From Aurantiochytrium sp. KH105 (taxonomy: Eukaryota > Sar > Bigyra > Thraustochytrida > Thraustochytriidae): 64,000 nt of DNA. The notes beneath the pieces are model-generated. The model was not told where the DNA came from, did not search any database, and saw only the letters and a list, made by a program, of their open reading frames with translations. The stretch lies in the NCBI GenBank assembly GCA_003116975.1, contig BGKB01000012.1, forward strand, positions 186,001-250,000. Direction: 5' to 3'. Made by a program: the position numbers and the translations under genes. Positions 1 through 10,915 of the stretch are shown piece by piece (the stretch's first letter is position 1; each line of letters opens with the position of its first letter).

Positions 1-1
1 C

Positions 2-982
2 GCGGCCGACGGCACCCTCCCCGACCCTGAGAGCACCGACAACGCCGAGTTCAAGTGCGTCCTCAACATCCTCAAGCGCGAGCTCGAGCGCGACCCCCGC
101 CGCTGGCACAAGATCATCGACCGCATCGTCGGTGTCTCCGAGGAGACCACCACCGGTGTCCACCGCCTGTACCAGATGGAGAAGGAGGGCAAGCTCCTCT
201 TCCCCGCCATCAACGTCAACGACTCGGTCACCAAGTCCAAGTTCGACAACCTCTACGGCTGCCAGCACTCGCTCCCGGACGGTATCATGCGTGCCACCGA
301 TGTCATGCTCTGCGGCAAGAAGGTCCTCATCTGCGGATACGGAGATGTCGGCAAGGGCTGCGCCAAGGCCATGAAGTCCAACTCCGCCATTGTCTACGTT
401 TCCGAGATCGACCCCATCTGCGCCCTTCAGGCCTGCATGGAGGGTCTCCAGGTCGTCGACCCCGCTGACGTCATTGGTGATATTGACATCCTCGTTACCG
501 CCACCGGCAACAAGGGCGTCTGCACCTACGAGATGATGTCCAAGATGAAGAACAACGCCATCGTGTGCAACATTGGCCACTTTGATAACGAGATCGAGTA
601 CGGCACCCTCCAGGCCAAGTGCAAGCGCGAGAACATCAAGCCCCAGGTCGACCGCTTCATCTTTGACGACGACCATGCTGTCATCATCCTCGCCGAGGGC
701 CGCCTCGTCAACCTTGGCTGCGCCACCGGCCACCCTTCCTTTGTGATGTCTAACTCCTTCTCCAACCAGACCCTCGCCCAGGTCGAGCTCTGGACCGAGC
801 GCAATTCGGGCAAGTACAAGAAGTCCGTCTACGTGCTTCCCAAGAAGCTCGACGAGGAGGTCGCCCGCCTGCACCTTGCCAAGCTCGGCGCCAAGCTCGT
901 CAAGCTCAGCCAGGAGCAGAAGGACTACCTCGGCATTGACCCGGACACCATGCCCTGCAAGCCCGAGACCTACCGCTACTAA
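2..982 (+). CDS. AHCY: S-adenosylhomocysteinase (3' part, 326 residues visible)
   Basis: This enzyme hydrolyses S-adenosylhomocysteine to adenosine and homocysteine, using bound NAD, and so removes the product inhibitor of methyltransferases. The frame is open from the left edge, so the N-terminal part of the substrate domain lies outside the window. Visible are the segment [11 protein letters not shown], which belongs to the roughly 40-residue insertion of plant and bacterial-type enzymes, then [10 protein letters not shown], the catalytic-lysine region [14 protein letters not shown], the NAD-binding loop CGYGDVGKG, and the C-terminal tail KPETYRY, which in this family reaches into the neighbouring subunit's cofactor site. 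Everything expected from the family downstream of the edge is present and uninterrupted. It converges on the EF-hand/ankyrin gene across 346 bases. Confidence 0.97.
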   Translation, partial: AADGTLPDPESTDNAEFKCVLNILKRELERDPRRWHKIIDRIVGVSEETTTGVHRLYQMEKEGKLLFPAINVNDSVTKSKFDNLYGCQHSLPDGIMRATDVMLCGKKVLICGYGDVGKGCAKAMKSNSAIVYVSEIDPICALQACMEGLQVVDPADVIGDIDILVTATGNKGVCTYEMMSKMKNNAIVCNIGHFDNEIEYGTLQAKCKRENIKPQVDRFIFDDDHAVIILAEGRLVNLGCATGHPSFVMSNSFSNQTLAQVELWTERNSGKYKKSVYVLPKKLDEEVARLHLAKLGAKLVKLSQEQKDYLGIDPDTMPCKPETYRY

Positions 983-1328
983 GCGGATGCCTGGGTCATC
1001 GCTCGCTTTGTGTCTCTTCATGTCATGCGATTTATCGCATTGCATGTTGTAGATGATTTCTCTACATTCAATTTTCCAATTCTATGCTGCTTTTGCTTTC
1101 TCTTCGTCTTCTTGTTTCCCTTCTTACCAATACATTCACAGCTATGAGCGCCGAAGATGAGCCTCTCGACACTTTTTTATAACATAGCAAAAGTATTCAC
1201 CGATCCGGACGAGCCTTTTTAGCGGCTAGCCTGCCTACTAACAGCCGTGTCATGGTACTACATGTATGCCGCAAACCAAAGAACGCAAGTACCAGTCTTT
1301 GCTTATCTTATTATTTCCTTTCGTGAGG
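983..1328. other. Intergenic spacer between convergent genes
   Basis: This spacer lies between two stop codons facing each other. It is T-rich and pyrimidine-rich near 1080-1130, as expected of 3' untranslated sequence. I see no gene, RNA or repeat in it. Confidence 0.6.
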
Positions 1329-2957
1329 CTAGCCAACGCGTACAGCGATGCTCGGAGGTCCTGGTTTCGACTTGCCCAAGAGATTGGCTGCCACAATGCG
1401 AAAAATATACGCGCCTGGTCTCATCTGCTCGATCACCTTGCGAGTCGTCTTGGCAGGAACCACGGCAACCACGTCCCACTCAACATTCTCGAGACTCAGC
1501 GCCATCGTCCCGGACCCGTCCCGGCCCGTTCGTGAGTTGAAAGTCGATGAAGAGTCTAGCGACGAGTGCGTTGAAGTCCGGCGCAACGCAGACGTTGGCA
1601 AGACGGCACCCTCCAGACGGTACGCCGTAATCTTGCAACCATTGGAGGTCGCTTTGGGCCAGGTGACCTGCACAGAACGCTTGCTTAGAGACTGAGCCTC
1701 TGGAGCTTGCGTCACGCTTGGCGCACTCGCGCAAAAGACAGGCTCGCTCCAGACGCTAAATGCCGATTGACCGCTCGCATTGCAAGTGGCAACACGCGCT
1801 TTGAGCGCGAATGGCAAGTCTTGCAAATCTGTAATCACAAGTTGCCCCGGGTTTGATCCTGGCGCTTGAATGCACCTCGAAAAGATTCCTGCATCGTTCG
1901 ACTTTGCCTCCCTTGATTCCTTTCCGACCTCTTTGCCCCCCTTCGGGTCGTAGGCTGCCGCCGCCGCCTCATCGCCCTCGCCATCATCATCATCGTCGTC
2001 TGCGCGCCGCAATTCGATAATGTGTTGCTGAAGCGGTAACGTCTTACCCAAGCTTACTCGCGGCGGTGTCCATGACACCTCAAGGGTTCCAAACTTGCTG
2101 CACTGGACTCGAGGCGGATCGGATACCACGGCTGGCGGCTCCCGTTCGCAGCCTTGTAAGAGAAGGTCACGGACCTTGTCCGTCCTCGCGACATCGAGCG
2201 CCGAATAACCATGGATGGGCTCTGTTTCGTTGACACGCGCGCCTCGCTGCAAGAGGTACTGGACAACGGCACAATGACCCTGTTGACTTGCCAGAAACAG
2301 CGCTGTGCATCCAGCCTCATTTCTCGTATCAAGCGGAGCACGATACTCGCTCAGGAGCGCCTCCACGACGGCTAAATGTCCAGCATACGCTGCATAGTGC
2401 AGCGCCGTGTACCCAGCGCCAAATTCGCTCGTGTCAGCGAGCCGAACAACGTCTGGGTCCTCAGCGATGCGTGCTCTAACGAGGTCGAGACGCCCCAACC
2501 AAGAGGCTTTGAAAACGTCGACTTGCAGTGCACGACGACCTGCCGCCGCAATTGAACAGAGCTTGTCGCCAACAAGCTCGTCGATGGAGCCGCTCCACCA
2601 GTTTATAAACTCGCCGAGCTCAATGGCTCCGGACGAGTCTCTGTCAAGTCGGCGCATGACAATCTCCAGCTCAACAGGGTCCTGCGCCATGCCCAAGTCA
2701 TCGCAAAGAGCGCCAAGCTCCTCGACCGAGATGCTGCCGGACCTGTCCACATCGTAACACCTGAAAGCCTCCGCTGCCGACTGGCGGTCTGTCTCCAGCA
2801 GCGTCTTCATCGCCGGTTCTGTTTCCATGGTTCGTGTCAAATAAAAGGCCTGCAAACGTCCTCGGCCCGACTCGGCTCGCAGGGCCACCTGCGAGCCCTC
2901 TTCGCTCCTAGCACGCGAGACTTGTGGCGCGAGCGCTTGTTTCGGCTGTTTGCCCAT
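1329..2957 (-). CDS. EF-hand / ankyrin / fibronectin type III protein
   Basis: A 542-residue protein with three kinds of domain. Two EF-hands lie at about residues 60-118, with calcium loops beginning DVDRSGSIS and DRDSSGAIE; both keep the acidic ligand positions. Ankyrin repeats follow at about 160-265 (GYTALHYAAYAGHLAVVEAL, then GCTALFLASQQGHCAVVQYL). Two fibronectin type III-like domains fill about 280-430 and 433-541, the first interrupted by a run of Asp residues and an Ala-rich stretch. There is no signal peptide or membrane segment, so it is probably a cytosolic calcium-responsive scaffold; this role is inferred. The second ATG at 2828, in the good context ACCATGG, would give a 499-residue protein starting METEPAM and losing only a low-complexity leader, and may be the true start. 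I know no named family with this exact order. Confidence 0.85.
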   Translation of the reverse strand: MGKQPKQALAPQVSRARSEEGSQVALRAESGRGRLQAFYLTRTMETEPAMKTLLETDRQSAAEAFRCYDVDRSGSISVEELGALCDDLGMAQDPVELEIVMRRLDRDSSGAIELGEFINWWSGSIDELVGDKLCSIAAAGRRALQVDVFKASWLGRLDLVRARIAEDPDVVRLADTSEFGAGYTALHYAAYAGHLAVVEALLSEYRAPLDTRNEAGCTALFLASQQGHCAVVQYLLQRGARVNETEPIHGYSALDVARTDKVRDLLLQGCEREPPAVVSDPPRVQCSKFGTLEVSWTPPRVSLGKTLPLQQHIIELRRADDDDDDGEGDEAAAAAYDPKGGKEVGKESREAKSNDAGIFSRCIQAPGSNPGQLVITDLQDLPFALKARVATCNASGQSAFSVWSEPVFCASAPSVTQAPEAQSLSKRSVQVTWPKATSNGCKITAYRLEGAVLPTSALRRTSTHSSLDSSSTFNSRTGRDGSGTMALSLENVEWDVVAVVPAKTTRKVIEQMRPGAYIFRIVAANLLGKSKPGPPSIAVRVG

Positions 2958-3433
2958 CCCATCCCGCGATCGCCTTAGTCTGTCTGTCTCCTTGTCTGTC
3001 CCAAATGCAAGTCAAAGCTCGTTCCCCCCAGCTCGTGCACTTGACTCGCATAACAAAGCAACCCCATGGTCAACGGACAAGTCTCGAGAATTTGGGAATG
3101 TCCTCACGCAGCTTCTCGGCTGTTCTCGACACACGTTGACCAAAAGGCCTCTCCCTTTTTATTCTAGAGAGTCCAGTTCTTGCATTCGTGTCTCCACTAC
3201 ATAGTCTGAGCTAGCAGCTACCCCTACCAATATCCCTATCTCAGAGAAACAAGGATATTAGTATCCTTATTAGGGTAAAACCTCCGATTAGCACATCACA
3301 CCGATTTGCTACAGAATCGGCGCCCGAGAAATCGTATAGGAGTTAACTACTACTCACTAAGACCATGTTGCAAATCAATGGTATTTTTAAATAGGCCATA
3401 AAATAAGCCAAATAAGCCGGCCAATACATTTGT
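2958..3433. other. Intergenic region, upstream of the EF-hand gene and edge of the AT-rich island
   Basis: The first 200 bases are ordinary GC-rich upstream sequence for the minus-strand gene. From about 3200 the composition turns AT-rich, with CCTTATTAGGG-like words and TA-rich runs. I see no conserved gene here. Confidence 0.5.
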
Positions 3434-4108
3434 ATGAGAAAACGTGTATCAATGGATTCCTGGCGGTCGAAGGACATGTACGATCTCGAGCGACTTAAAG
3501 GCATCGAGGCTCAAGACAAGTCCCGTGAGGCTGCAATCAAGGCGAAGAAACAGAAGACGGTCAAACAATTCGTTGAAGAAGCAGGTGTCCGCGCTTTCCT
3601 ACTCCAATAAGGATTTCTCGTTCGAGTTTGCGCGAGACGACAAGATTACAAAAACAAAACTCATTGAGGTCCTACAACTCGCAGGGAAACGTGTTTCGAT
3701 TCAGCGGTCTCGGCAAGAGCTGCTGGAGCTTGTACGTTCCCTCTCTGCAAGCTCAGAGGAACATGTCTCAGAAGAGGCGAGCTCATCACGCGAACCAAAC
3801 CCTCCTCAGAACGCTGATGAAGTTCCAGCTGGAACGTCGGAGAGCGTTCCGGATACAATGGAAGAGGAGGATCTCGTGAAAGCGGCACTTTTTGCAAACG
3901 CTGCTCTTTCTGGGTACACAGGCGGCAAGCTAAACGTTGCCATTTGGTGAGCTCCTTGACCAAGATCAAACAATGGGATAAAAACCTTCCTTGGCAAGCC
4001 AAACGTGCACAACTTTTTCGCATGACCGTAGAGTTCATTCGATCACTCCCTGAGATCGCTAATCCTGGCCTATGTCAGCTGGAATCGTCGCCACAAGCGA
4101 AATAGATA
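3434..4108 (+). pseudogene. Disrupted or spliced small gene of unknown function in an AT-rich island
   Basis: A protein-like stretch starts at the ATG at 3434 (MRKRVSMDSWRSKDMYDLER, continuing with a Lys-rich helix) and runs about 57 codons to a stop. Protein-like sequence continues in another frame from about 3610 to 3950 (DFSFEFARDDKITKTKLIEV, then a helical Leu-rich segment and an acidic Ser/Pro-rich tail), and again in the first frame from about 3947 to 4108 (LTKIKQWDKNLPWQAKRAQL). The middle part resembles a short helix-loop-helix such as a SAP motif, but weakly. Either two introns or decay separate the pieces; I found no convincing long intron in the first gap. Codon use is AT-richer than neighbouring genes. 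I do not recognise the product. Confidence 0.35.
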
Positions 4109-4871
4109 GTAACAATGTGTCTCGTAGAGAAAAGTAACACTAGACCAATTTCGGTAAAAGTAAACAAATATAAAACTAAGTATGTTACTAAAACCAGACT
4201 CAGAAGCATTGCGCAAAATCTGCGTGTGGAAATCATAGGTCGGTGGCTCCGTGGCGAGGAAAAATCTGAAAACTATAATTGATCTCAAGCAACACCAATC
4301 GACTGAGNATATGTTGGATGTTGAGAATCCATTTTTTTTTTCCTTCTTCCTCGTGGCCCCGAAGCGCGTCTTTTCTAAGGGTGAAAAGCATTGGACTGTG
4401 TGACCTTTTCCGTTTCTCTCCGTACGTACTACTGGTCTGAACAGAGAGAGTGTTTCTGCTGGCATGATGCGGATCCTATACTCTGTTTCGCTCCATTGAT
4501 TTCCCCATCGGCCCATCGACACAAGGCCCCGTTCTCCGCGGCGACCACCTTTCGCATGATTACACCTTGAGATTCCTCTCTCCTCCCCTTTGTCTCCCTC
4601 TGCTCGACCCCGTCGCCACTGGACATCATGTTAGAAACAAGAGAAGGGGAAGAAGAAGAAATGGAACGGGATTCTGGGTGCTGCTGGACAGACTGGACAC
4701 TGGTGATGGTCAGTCAGTCAGCCTTGCTAGCTTGGCCAGCTTGCATCAGGTGAGCTAGCTCAAAGTGGCAAGTTCGGAACAGCAGTCACCCAAAGGTTGC
4801 CGCGACCTCGCCACCTCTCCGAGCTTGAGACGCCAAGGCGGTCTTAAATTGTTCGTACGCTTGCGACCAAG
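4109..4871. other. AT-rich intergenic region with one ambiguous base
   Basis: This stretch contains AT-rich sequence to about 4350, a single undetermined base at 4308, and then GC-normal sequence forming the upstream region of the acyl-CoA synthetase. Short duplications such as CAGTCAGTCAG near 4710 are present. I see no gene. Confidence 0.5.
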
Positions 4872-7139
4872 ATGGGCGCAAGTGCATCTGTGCCGCAAAA
4901 ACCACTCGACTTGGGGCCCGAGTACCATGTTCCATACAGTAAGGAAAATGCACCTCATTCCGTCACGCTCATTACCGACGAGAGACCAATTAGGTATGCG
5001 CGCAAGGGCATCGCCTCCGAGGCTGAAAGTCCTGCTCGAACAGTCATCGAAATTATTCGCAAAGTCGAAAGCATGCAATCCTCCTATGCCTCTGCTCTCC
5101 GTGTAGAACGGCCCTGTCCTCCGCTGGACCCAGTTACGAAGAAAGCTCCGCCACCCATGGACCCAACCAAGCTCACCACCTGGACCTACGCCGAATACTT
5201 TGCAGAGGCGAGAAGTCTTGCGGCCGCTCTCGTGGGACTCGGTTTCCAGGAGCGAGACACGGTCTGCATCTTCGGATTTAACGCCCCAGAATGGCACATG
5301 TCTGCACTTGCAGCTGTCATGGCTCACGGAAGCTTCTCGGGCATCTACCCCAGCGACACGCCGCAACAAATTCAATGGAAAGCTTTGTTGACAAATGCCT
5401 CGGTGGCCTTTGTGGATTCCAATTCCGGGGCCGATCGCTTCATCAGGATTGTCGATCAACTGCCGTATCTCAAGGCTGTCGTGCATTGGGGCGACGATTT
5501 TGACAAGACCAAGGGCCCCATTTCCCGCGTTGATGGCTCGCAGGTCCAATATCTTCATTGGAAAGACGCTCTTGAATGTGGAGTAGGACACGACGCCGAA
5601 GTGGAGTCTCGAATGAATGCTGCCAAGCCTTCCGATTGCTGCAATCTCATCTTCACAAGCGGTACTACTGGCAAACCGAAAGCTGCTATGCTCAGTCATG
5701 ACAACATTATTCATTGTTGTCATATTGCCAGCGCATCCATCCGTAAATTCATCAACATCCAGGAGCAGCAGCGCACACTTTCGTACCTGCCTCTCTCGCA
5801 CATCGCAGGCACAGTCTTTGACATTTTCCTGCCAATTGTCTCCATGTTTGATTACGAGGCCGTCTCAGATAAAGGCTGGGAGGTTACGATGGCACGTCCT
5901 TACGACCTCAAGGCCGGCTCGCTCAAGGACCGTCTTGTGTTGACTCGCCCCACCATCTTCCTCGGCGTCCCACGTGTGTGGGAAAAAATCCATGAGCGCA
6001 TGCTGATCATTGGTTCAAAGGTCAAGGGCGCGAAACGAAAGATTGCCAATTGGGCCAAGTCGAAATCACTCCGCAACGCTGAAGACGCGCAAGTTGGCAG
6101 AAAGGGTACAACGCCATTTGGGTATGGGGTTGCGTCTGGGCTCTTGGCCAAAATTAAAAAGGCTCTCGGCCTCGACTGCTGCCGTTTGGGTTTCTCGGGA
6201 GCAGCTCCACTTAAGATGGCCACCCTGCGGTACTTTGCTTCCATCAACATTCAGATCAACGAGCTCTATGGCATGTCTGAGTGTACAGGCACAACGACCA
6301 TGAGCACACCGCTCACGCACACGTGGGGAAGCGTGGGCTTTCCTCTGCCCGGCGTAGAAATCAAAATCTTCAAGCCCTCCTCTGAAGCCGGCTCCGCTTC
6401 CGATGATGCAGATAAGGTTGAGTGTCCACGTGCGCAGGATCTTTTTCGCCCGCAGCCCGCTGAAGAGGGCGAAATTTGCTTTCGAGGCCGCCACATCATG
6501 TTGGGCTATTTGGCTAACCCAAGCCTTGGCGAGGACCACGTGCTCGAAATGCGGCGCAAGAATCGCGAGGCAATCGACAATGAGGGCTGGCTGCACTCCG
6601 GCGACAAAGGATGCATTGATACCTCTGGCATGCTGCGCGTGACCGGCCGCTACAAGGAGCTGATCATTGGAGCCGGCGGCGAGAACATTGCCCCAGTACC
6701 CATCGAAGACGCTATTCTCGAAGCCTGCCCGGCAATTTCCAACGTGATCATGATCGGTGACAAACGCAAATTCAACGTGGCCCTCGTCACACTTAAAACC
6801 GAGGGTGCAACAGGAGAGCTTCCTGGCAGTGACGACCTTGCTGGTCCGGCACTCGATCTTGTTGATGGTGTCACAAAGGTCAGCGAGGCCATTGCGTCCG
6901 AGACATTTGCTGAAAAGGTCACGGATGTTTTGGTGGCAGTCAATAAAAACGGCGAGGTTGTGCCCTCGAACGCGGCCAAAATCCAAAAATTTATGATCTT
7001 GCGTCAGGACTTTTCCATCACCACCGGCGAGCTTACGGCAACGTTGAAGCTTAAACGTAGCGTCGTAGAGGACATGTACAAGAACCTCATTGACAGCATG
7101 TATGAGTCCGGCGAAACGTACGTGCAATGCCCACCGTAA
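4872..7139 (+). CDS. ACSBG: Long-chain acyl-CoA synthetase, bubblegum (ACSBG) type
   Basis: This enzyme activates long- and very-long-chain fatty acids to acyl-CoA through an acyl-adenylate, feeding lipid synthesis and beta-oxidation. At 755 residues it has the usual size. Motifs in order are the P-loop FTSGTTGKPKAAML (about 260-275), SYLPLSHIAG (about 305), ELYGMSECTG (about 463), GWLHSGDKG (about 574), and the fatty-acyl signature region TGRYKELIIGAGGENIAP (about 591). The AMP-binding and C-terminal swivel domains are complete. The chosen ATG gives the N-terminus MGASAS, which fits the MGxxxS consensus for N-myristoylation, so the enzyme may be held on a membrane by its own N-terminal lipid; I see no transmembrane helix. 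The close match to vertebrate and plant bubblegum enzymes is from recall of family motifs. Confidence 0.95.
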   Translation: MGASASVPQKPLDLGPEYHVPYSKENAPHSVTLITDERPIRYARKGIASEAESPARTVIEIIRKVESMQSSYASALRVERPCPPLDPVTKKAPPPMDPTKLTTWTYAEYFAEARSLAAALVGLGFQERDTVCIFGFNAPEWHMSALAAVMAHGSFSGIYPSDTPQQIQWKALLTNASVAFVDSNSGADRFIRIVDQLPYLKAVVHWGDDFDKTKGPISRVDGSQVQYLHWKDALECGVGHDAEVESRMNAAKPSDCCNLIFTSGTTGKPKAAMLSHDNIIHCCHIASASIRKFINIQEQQRTLSYLPLSHIAGTVFDIFLPIVSMFDYEAVSDKGWEVTMARPYDLKAGSLKDRLVLTRPTIFLGVPRVWEKIHERMLIIGSKVKGAKRKIANWAKSKSLRNAEDAQVGRKGTTPFGYGVASGLLAKIKKALGLDCCRLGFSGAAPLKMATLRYFASINIQINELYGMSECTGTTTMSTPLTHTWGSVGFPLPGVEIKIFKPSSEAGSASDDADKVECPRAQDLFRPQPAEEGEICFRGRHIMLGYLANPSLGEDHVLEMRRKNREAIDNEGWLHSGDKGCIDTSGMLRVTGRYKELIIGAGGENIAPVPIEDAILEACPAISNVIMIGDKRKFNVALVTLKTEGATGELPGSDDLAGPALDLVDGVTKVSEAIASETFAEKVTDVLVAVNKNGEVVPSNAAKIQKFMILRQDFSITTGELTATLKLKRSVVEDMYKNLIDSMYESGETYVQCPP

Positions 7140-7436
7140 TAAGAAGCGCTCTCATGTATTTTATACTTTTTATATTTTCTAAAAAGAAGAATTGTTTAAG
7201 CCCACGCTAAACTCGTCCAGCAAGACATTGTCGTGTGCAACTTTCTGTTTGCAAGTTAGCGTGCATCTCCGCTTGCTTGCTATGCAGATTTGCATCGTCG
7301 CGCTCTGCTGCCCGCTGCTCAGCCCGGGAGTTTGTTTCCTCATGGGCCTGCATATCATTCATTACAAATCTCCAGAAACAGAAACGCGACTCGAGCAAGA
7401 GCGAGGGTGGCCCAAAGGAGAAAAGGATCTGCCGCG
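7140..7436. other. Short intergenic region before importin-11
   Basis: This holds the 3' end of the acyl-CoA synthetase transcript (TTTTATACTTTTTATATTTTC near 7160) and the upstream region of importin-11. I see no further feature. Confidence 0.5.
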
Positions 7437-7576
7437 ATGGTCGAGGTTGAGGTGCTCGTGCGCGTGCTTGAAGCGTCGCTCTCGCAAGACGGGGCAGTAA
7501 GTTTGCTCGTCGCTTGTGGCCTGCCGAGGAGTGCGGTTGAACGTGACCGCAAGATCCGGGCTGGCTGGTCTGGCGA

Positions 7577-7613
<37 letters not shown>

Positions 7614-10600
7614 TGCTCACCAGCGCTGCGAGCGCGGCGGCTCGAAGGGCGAAGGAGCTCGGCGGACGGCGGGGGTATCTTGGAGAAGTAAACTCGAGTG
7701 CACAAGCTTACTAACCATGCGGACAATTTAGACACGCAAAGCTGCCGAAGCAGAGCTGGAGAGACTCCAAAATTCTGGTGGCTGCCTCTTGGCTCTTTTA
7801 TTCGTGGCGCGGCAGACCCATCAGCTGCCAGGAACTCTGTGCGTCCTCGCATCAGTGGTCTTCAAAAACTCAGTCCTGAAAACATGGTCCAAACGAGATG
7901 TGATTCCTGAGGAGGAGCGAGGAGAGCTGCGACAACAGCTCCTTCGGAATCTCGATGAGCCGCAGAGACAAATTTCGGTGCAGCTGAACCTTGCTCTCGC
8001 GAACATGGCCCGCGTAGACTGGCCGCGATCATGGGAAGAGCTCTTTCCAGCTCTTCTTGGGTACATTGACGAGCAAGATTTGCTGAAAACCCGCCGTGGA
8101 TTGCAGGCCACCTTGGGCGTGCTCAAAGAGCTCAACACGAAGCGAATGCCGGCCGACAAGATGCGTTTTCGAGAGCTCTGCACGCAGCTCATTGATGGCG
8201 TTCACGCGCTTTGGGTCGCACAGCTCGGCAGACTCCTTGCGAGCGATGCTACACAGGACACGCTCGAGCAGCGGGGACGTGGCGAGGTCGTGCTCGCGGC
8301 AAGTAAAATTCTGCACATTTTAGTTGCCTATGGCTACTCTGAGGAAACCTTTGCGTCCGGAGCCCAGCCTCGCAAGCTCTTGCAAGAGCTCTGCGTCTCG
8401 CCCGTCGAAGCCAATCTTCTTCAGCAGTGCCAAAACGCAAGCGCTGCTCGGCGTGATGCAAGCCTCGACGCGCGAGCGCGCCCGCTCGTTGAGTCATTGA
8501 CAAAGACACTCCGCGCTCTTCTCAGACTTGTCAACGATGCACAGGAGAAGAAAACGCTCGGCTTTGCAGCCTACCTACAGCCCTTCTTGGAGAAAGGCTG
8601 TCGTAACAGCATCATGTTCATGCAAAGCGTTCCGAGCGTGGTCGCCCAGCAGAGCGGATTCTTTGACGAAAAGCTTGCAGTTCTGTGCGTGACTTTTCTT
8701 ACCAATGTCCTTAACTGCAACGAGTATAAACTTTCCAACAGCGCCGAGGAACCGCGTGGCGCCGGTAAGCTCATCACCGCTCAGGGCGATGTCGATGGCG
8801 TTGGTACCATGCAGAGCGCACAGGCCGCGCACGTGGTGCTCGAGCAATTCTGGACAAATGACCGAGTATGCGAAGTGGCCCGTAACATTGTGCTTCGTGC
8901 TTTGGTCCTGAGCACGGAAGACCTCGAGGAGTGGACGACGAACCCTGAAGAGTTTGCAATGCGTGAGGAGGAACAAAGCGCCTCGCGCGTTTTTCGCCCA
9001 GCCTGCGAGAATCTTTTGCTGGCGCTCGTCGATGCGCATCCAGAACCAACGTGCGCCACTTTGCTCGAATTGCTCAAGCAGAGCGAGTCGGAGACCATTG
9101 AGCCGGGCCCAAATCTCTCGAGTCAAGCGGCTGCTCGTGAGGCAGTCTATGCTTCCATTGGGATCTGCGCCTATTGGCTGCACGAAAAGCTGCCCTTTCG
9201 CGCCTGGGTAGAGCGCAGTTTGCTGCCGCTGCTCGGAGAAACTCGCGAGGGCCTCAGCGTCAATGTCTTGCGTAGCCGTGTACTTTGGCTTTTGGGCTGT
9301 CTGCCGCCTGAAGAGTACGACGACAAGCAGGGTGCTCTCTTTGAGTTTCTCCTCTCTCTTGTCGAGAACGACTCCACAGACCTTGTCGTTCGCATTCAAG
9401 CCATGAGAGCCGTGCAACGCCTTTTGGAGTCATGGTGCTTTGTTCCAAACCTCTTTGCCCCCTTTCAGACGCGGGCCATTCGCGCTGCGATGAAACTGAG
9501 CAGCCAATGCGAGCTTAGCTCGACACACATTGGCATTATTGCCACGGTCTCTGTGCTTGTGACGCGGGTCGAGGAGGCCATTCTACGGAGCCTTCCTGAC
9601 CTTTTCCAGCCCATTTCCTCGCTGTGGGCTTCTCATGAGGGCTCAGACTGGAGTCTGTGGAAGATTGCCGTGCTCCGACTCCTGGAAAATGTTGCCGAGA
9701 AGATTGGTGAGGCGGAGCAGCTCGACACAGATCGCAAGTTTGCCATTATTCTCGAGCTCCAAGGTCTTCTGCTCCCGCTTGTAGCGGTATGCACTGACAC
9801 GCAAAACCCAGACTTTGTCTACCTTGGCGAACCTGCGGTGGACCTCTGGGCGGCTATTGCCAAAGCGACGGCGCGGTATACGCCGGAGATGCACGCGCTC
9901 ACGCGTCGCCTCCCGTCTCTGCTTTCGTCGCTCGGGACAGACGTTACTTTTTTCACGCGAGTTCTTGACATTTTCGAGGCGCATTTGCTTTCCGCTGCGA
10001 CTGATATTGTCCGCGATTTTGGCGCCGACACCTTGCTTCCTTTATTTGACACGTATTTGGCGCGTGGTGTCCTCAAGGTGCAGCAAGAGATTCGATTACT
10101 GCGGTCGCTGGAGATTCTGCTTCGCTCCCAATGCTCTGAGCTCCCGCGTGTTCTCGCGCCGGTGCTTCAGCGTCTAGCTACGGTCGTACTGGACGCTGGC
10201 TCGGCGTCCAACGGTCTTGATCAGCAGCTTCATGTGACCTATTTGAGCATTTTGGCGCGTCTCGTGTTTGAGTTCGGCCCTCAAGGTGTCTCTGCAAGTG
10301 TGAACGGACTGCCCATGCTTCAGCTCATCGATGCTTGGCTCTCTCACTACAAAGACATTGGTGGCGCTGCCTATGGCGTGTGGCGCCGCAAGCTCTGGAC
10401 CCTGGTACTTTGCTCGCAGCTTAGTGAGACGCTGGCGCGCCGTCCCTGGTCATCGGGCGATCAAAGTGCTATCGGGGCTGACAGAGAACGCTTTACTGCC
10501 GTTCTTCATGTGTGGGCCGACATTCGGGCAGACCTCGCGTCAGAAAAGCAGAACGAGGTGGCCGCAAAGCGAGCGCTCGAGGCGATGGGTGCCAGTAAAC

Positions 10601-10788
10601 CACAGGATGGATCAGCCATGTCCTATTTTCACGAGCGCAAGGCTCAGTCCTTTTGGGCTGATCGTGTCGTTTCGCTCAATCTCGACAATGTCTTGCGAGG
10701 CGCTTTGCGCGAGTGCTCGAACCTCATGCCGCAGCAGATACTCGAGGTCTTTGTCAGCTCGGATCCCGTCGTCGCCGCGCTCTTTTGA
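7437..10788 (+). CDS. IPO11: Importin-11-like nuclear transport receptor (two exons)
   Basis: An importin-beta family receptor that, by homology, carries cargo such as ubiquitin-conjugating enzymes and ribosomal proteins into the nucleus under Ran control. Exon 1 is 7437-7496 (20 codons, MVEVEVLVRVLEASLSQDGA). The intron 7497-7731 starts GTAAGT, has TTACTAAC about 20 bases before its AG, and is phase 0. Exon 2 is 7732-10788. The joined protein is 1038 residues, the usual length. The N-terminal region reads LASVVFKN, then IPEEERGELRQQLLRN, NEP-like LDEPQRQIS, and MARVDWPRSWEELFPAL, a clear match to importin-11 (the HEAT region binding Ran). The rest is a run of amphipathic HEAT helices. It converges on the thioredoxin-fold gene with 127 bases between the stops. 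Confidence 0.9.
7577..7613 (+). repeat. (GGCT)n microsatellite inside importin-11 intron 1
   Basis: About nine near-perfect copies of GGCT lie within the only intron of the importin-11 gene. Their length makes open frames appear across the intron in several phases. Confidence 0.9.
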
Positions 10789-10915
10789 TCGTGTTTGTCT
10801 GTTCGTCTATTTGTTTGTTTGTTTGCCTTAGCAGAAATCAAACCACTCTCTTCTTTTTAATGTCCATAGATCGCAGGCGGCGGCTGCAAAGTGTGCGTCT
10901 GTAATTTACGCTCAG

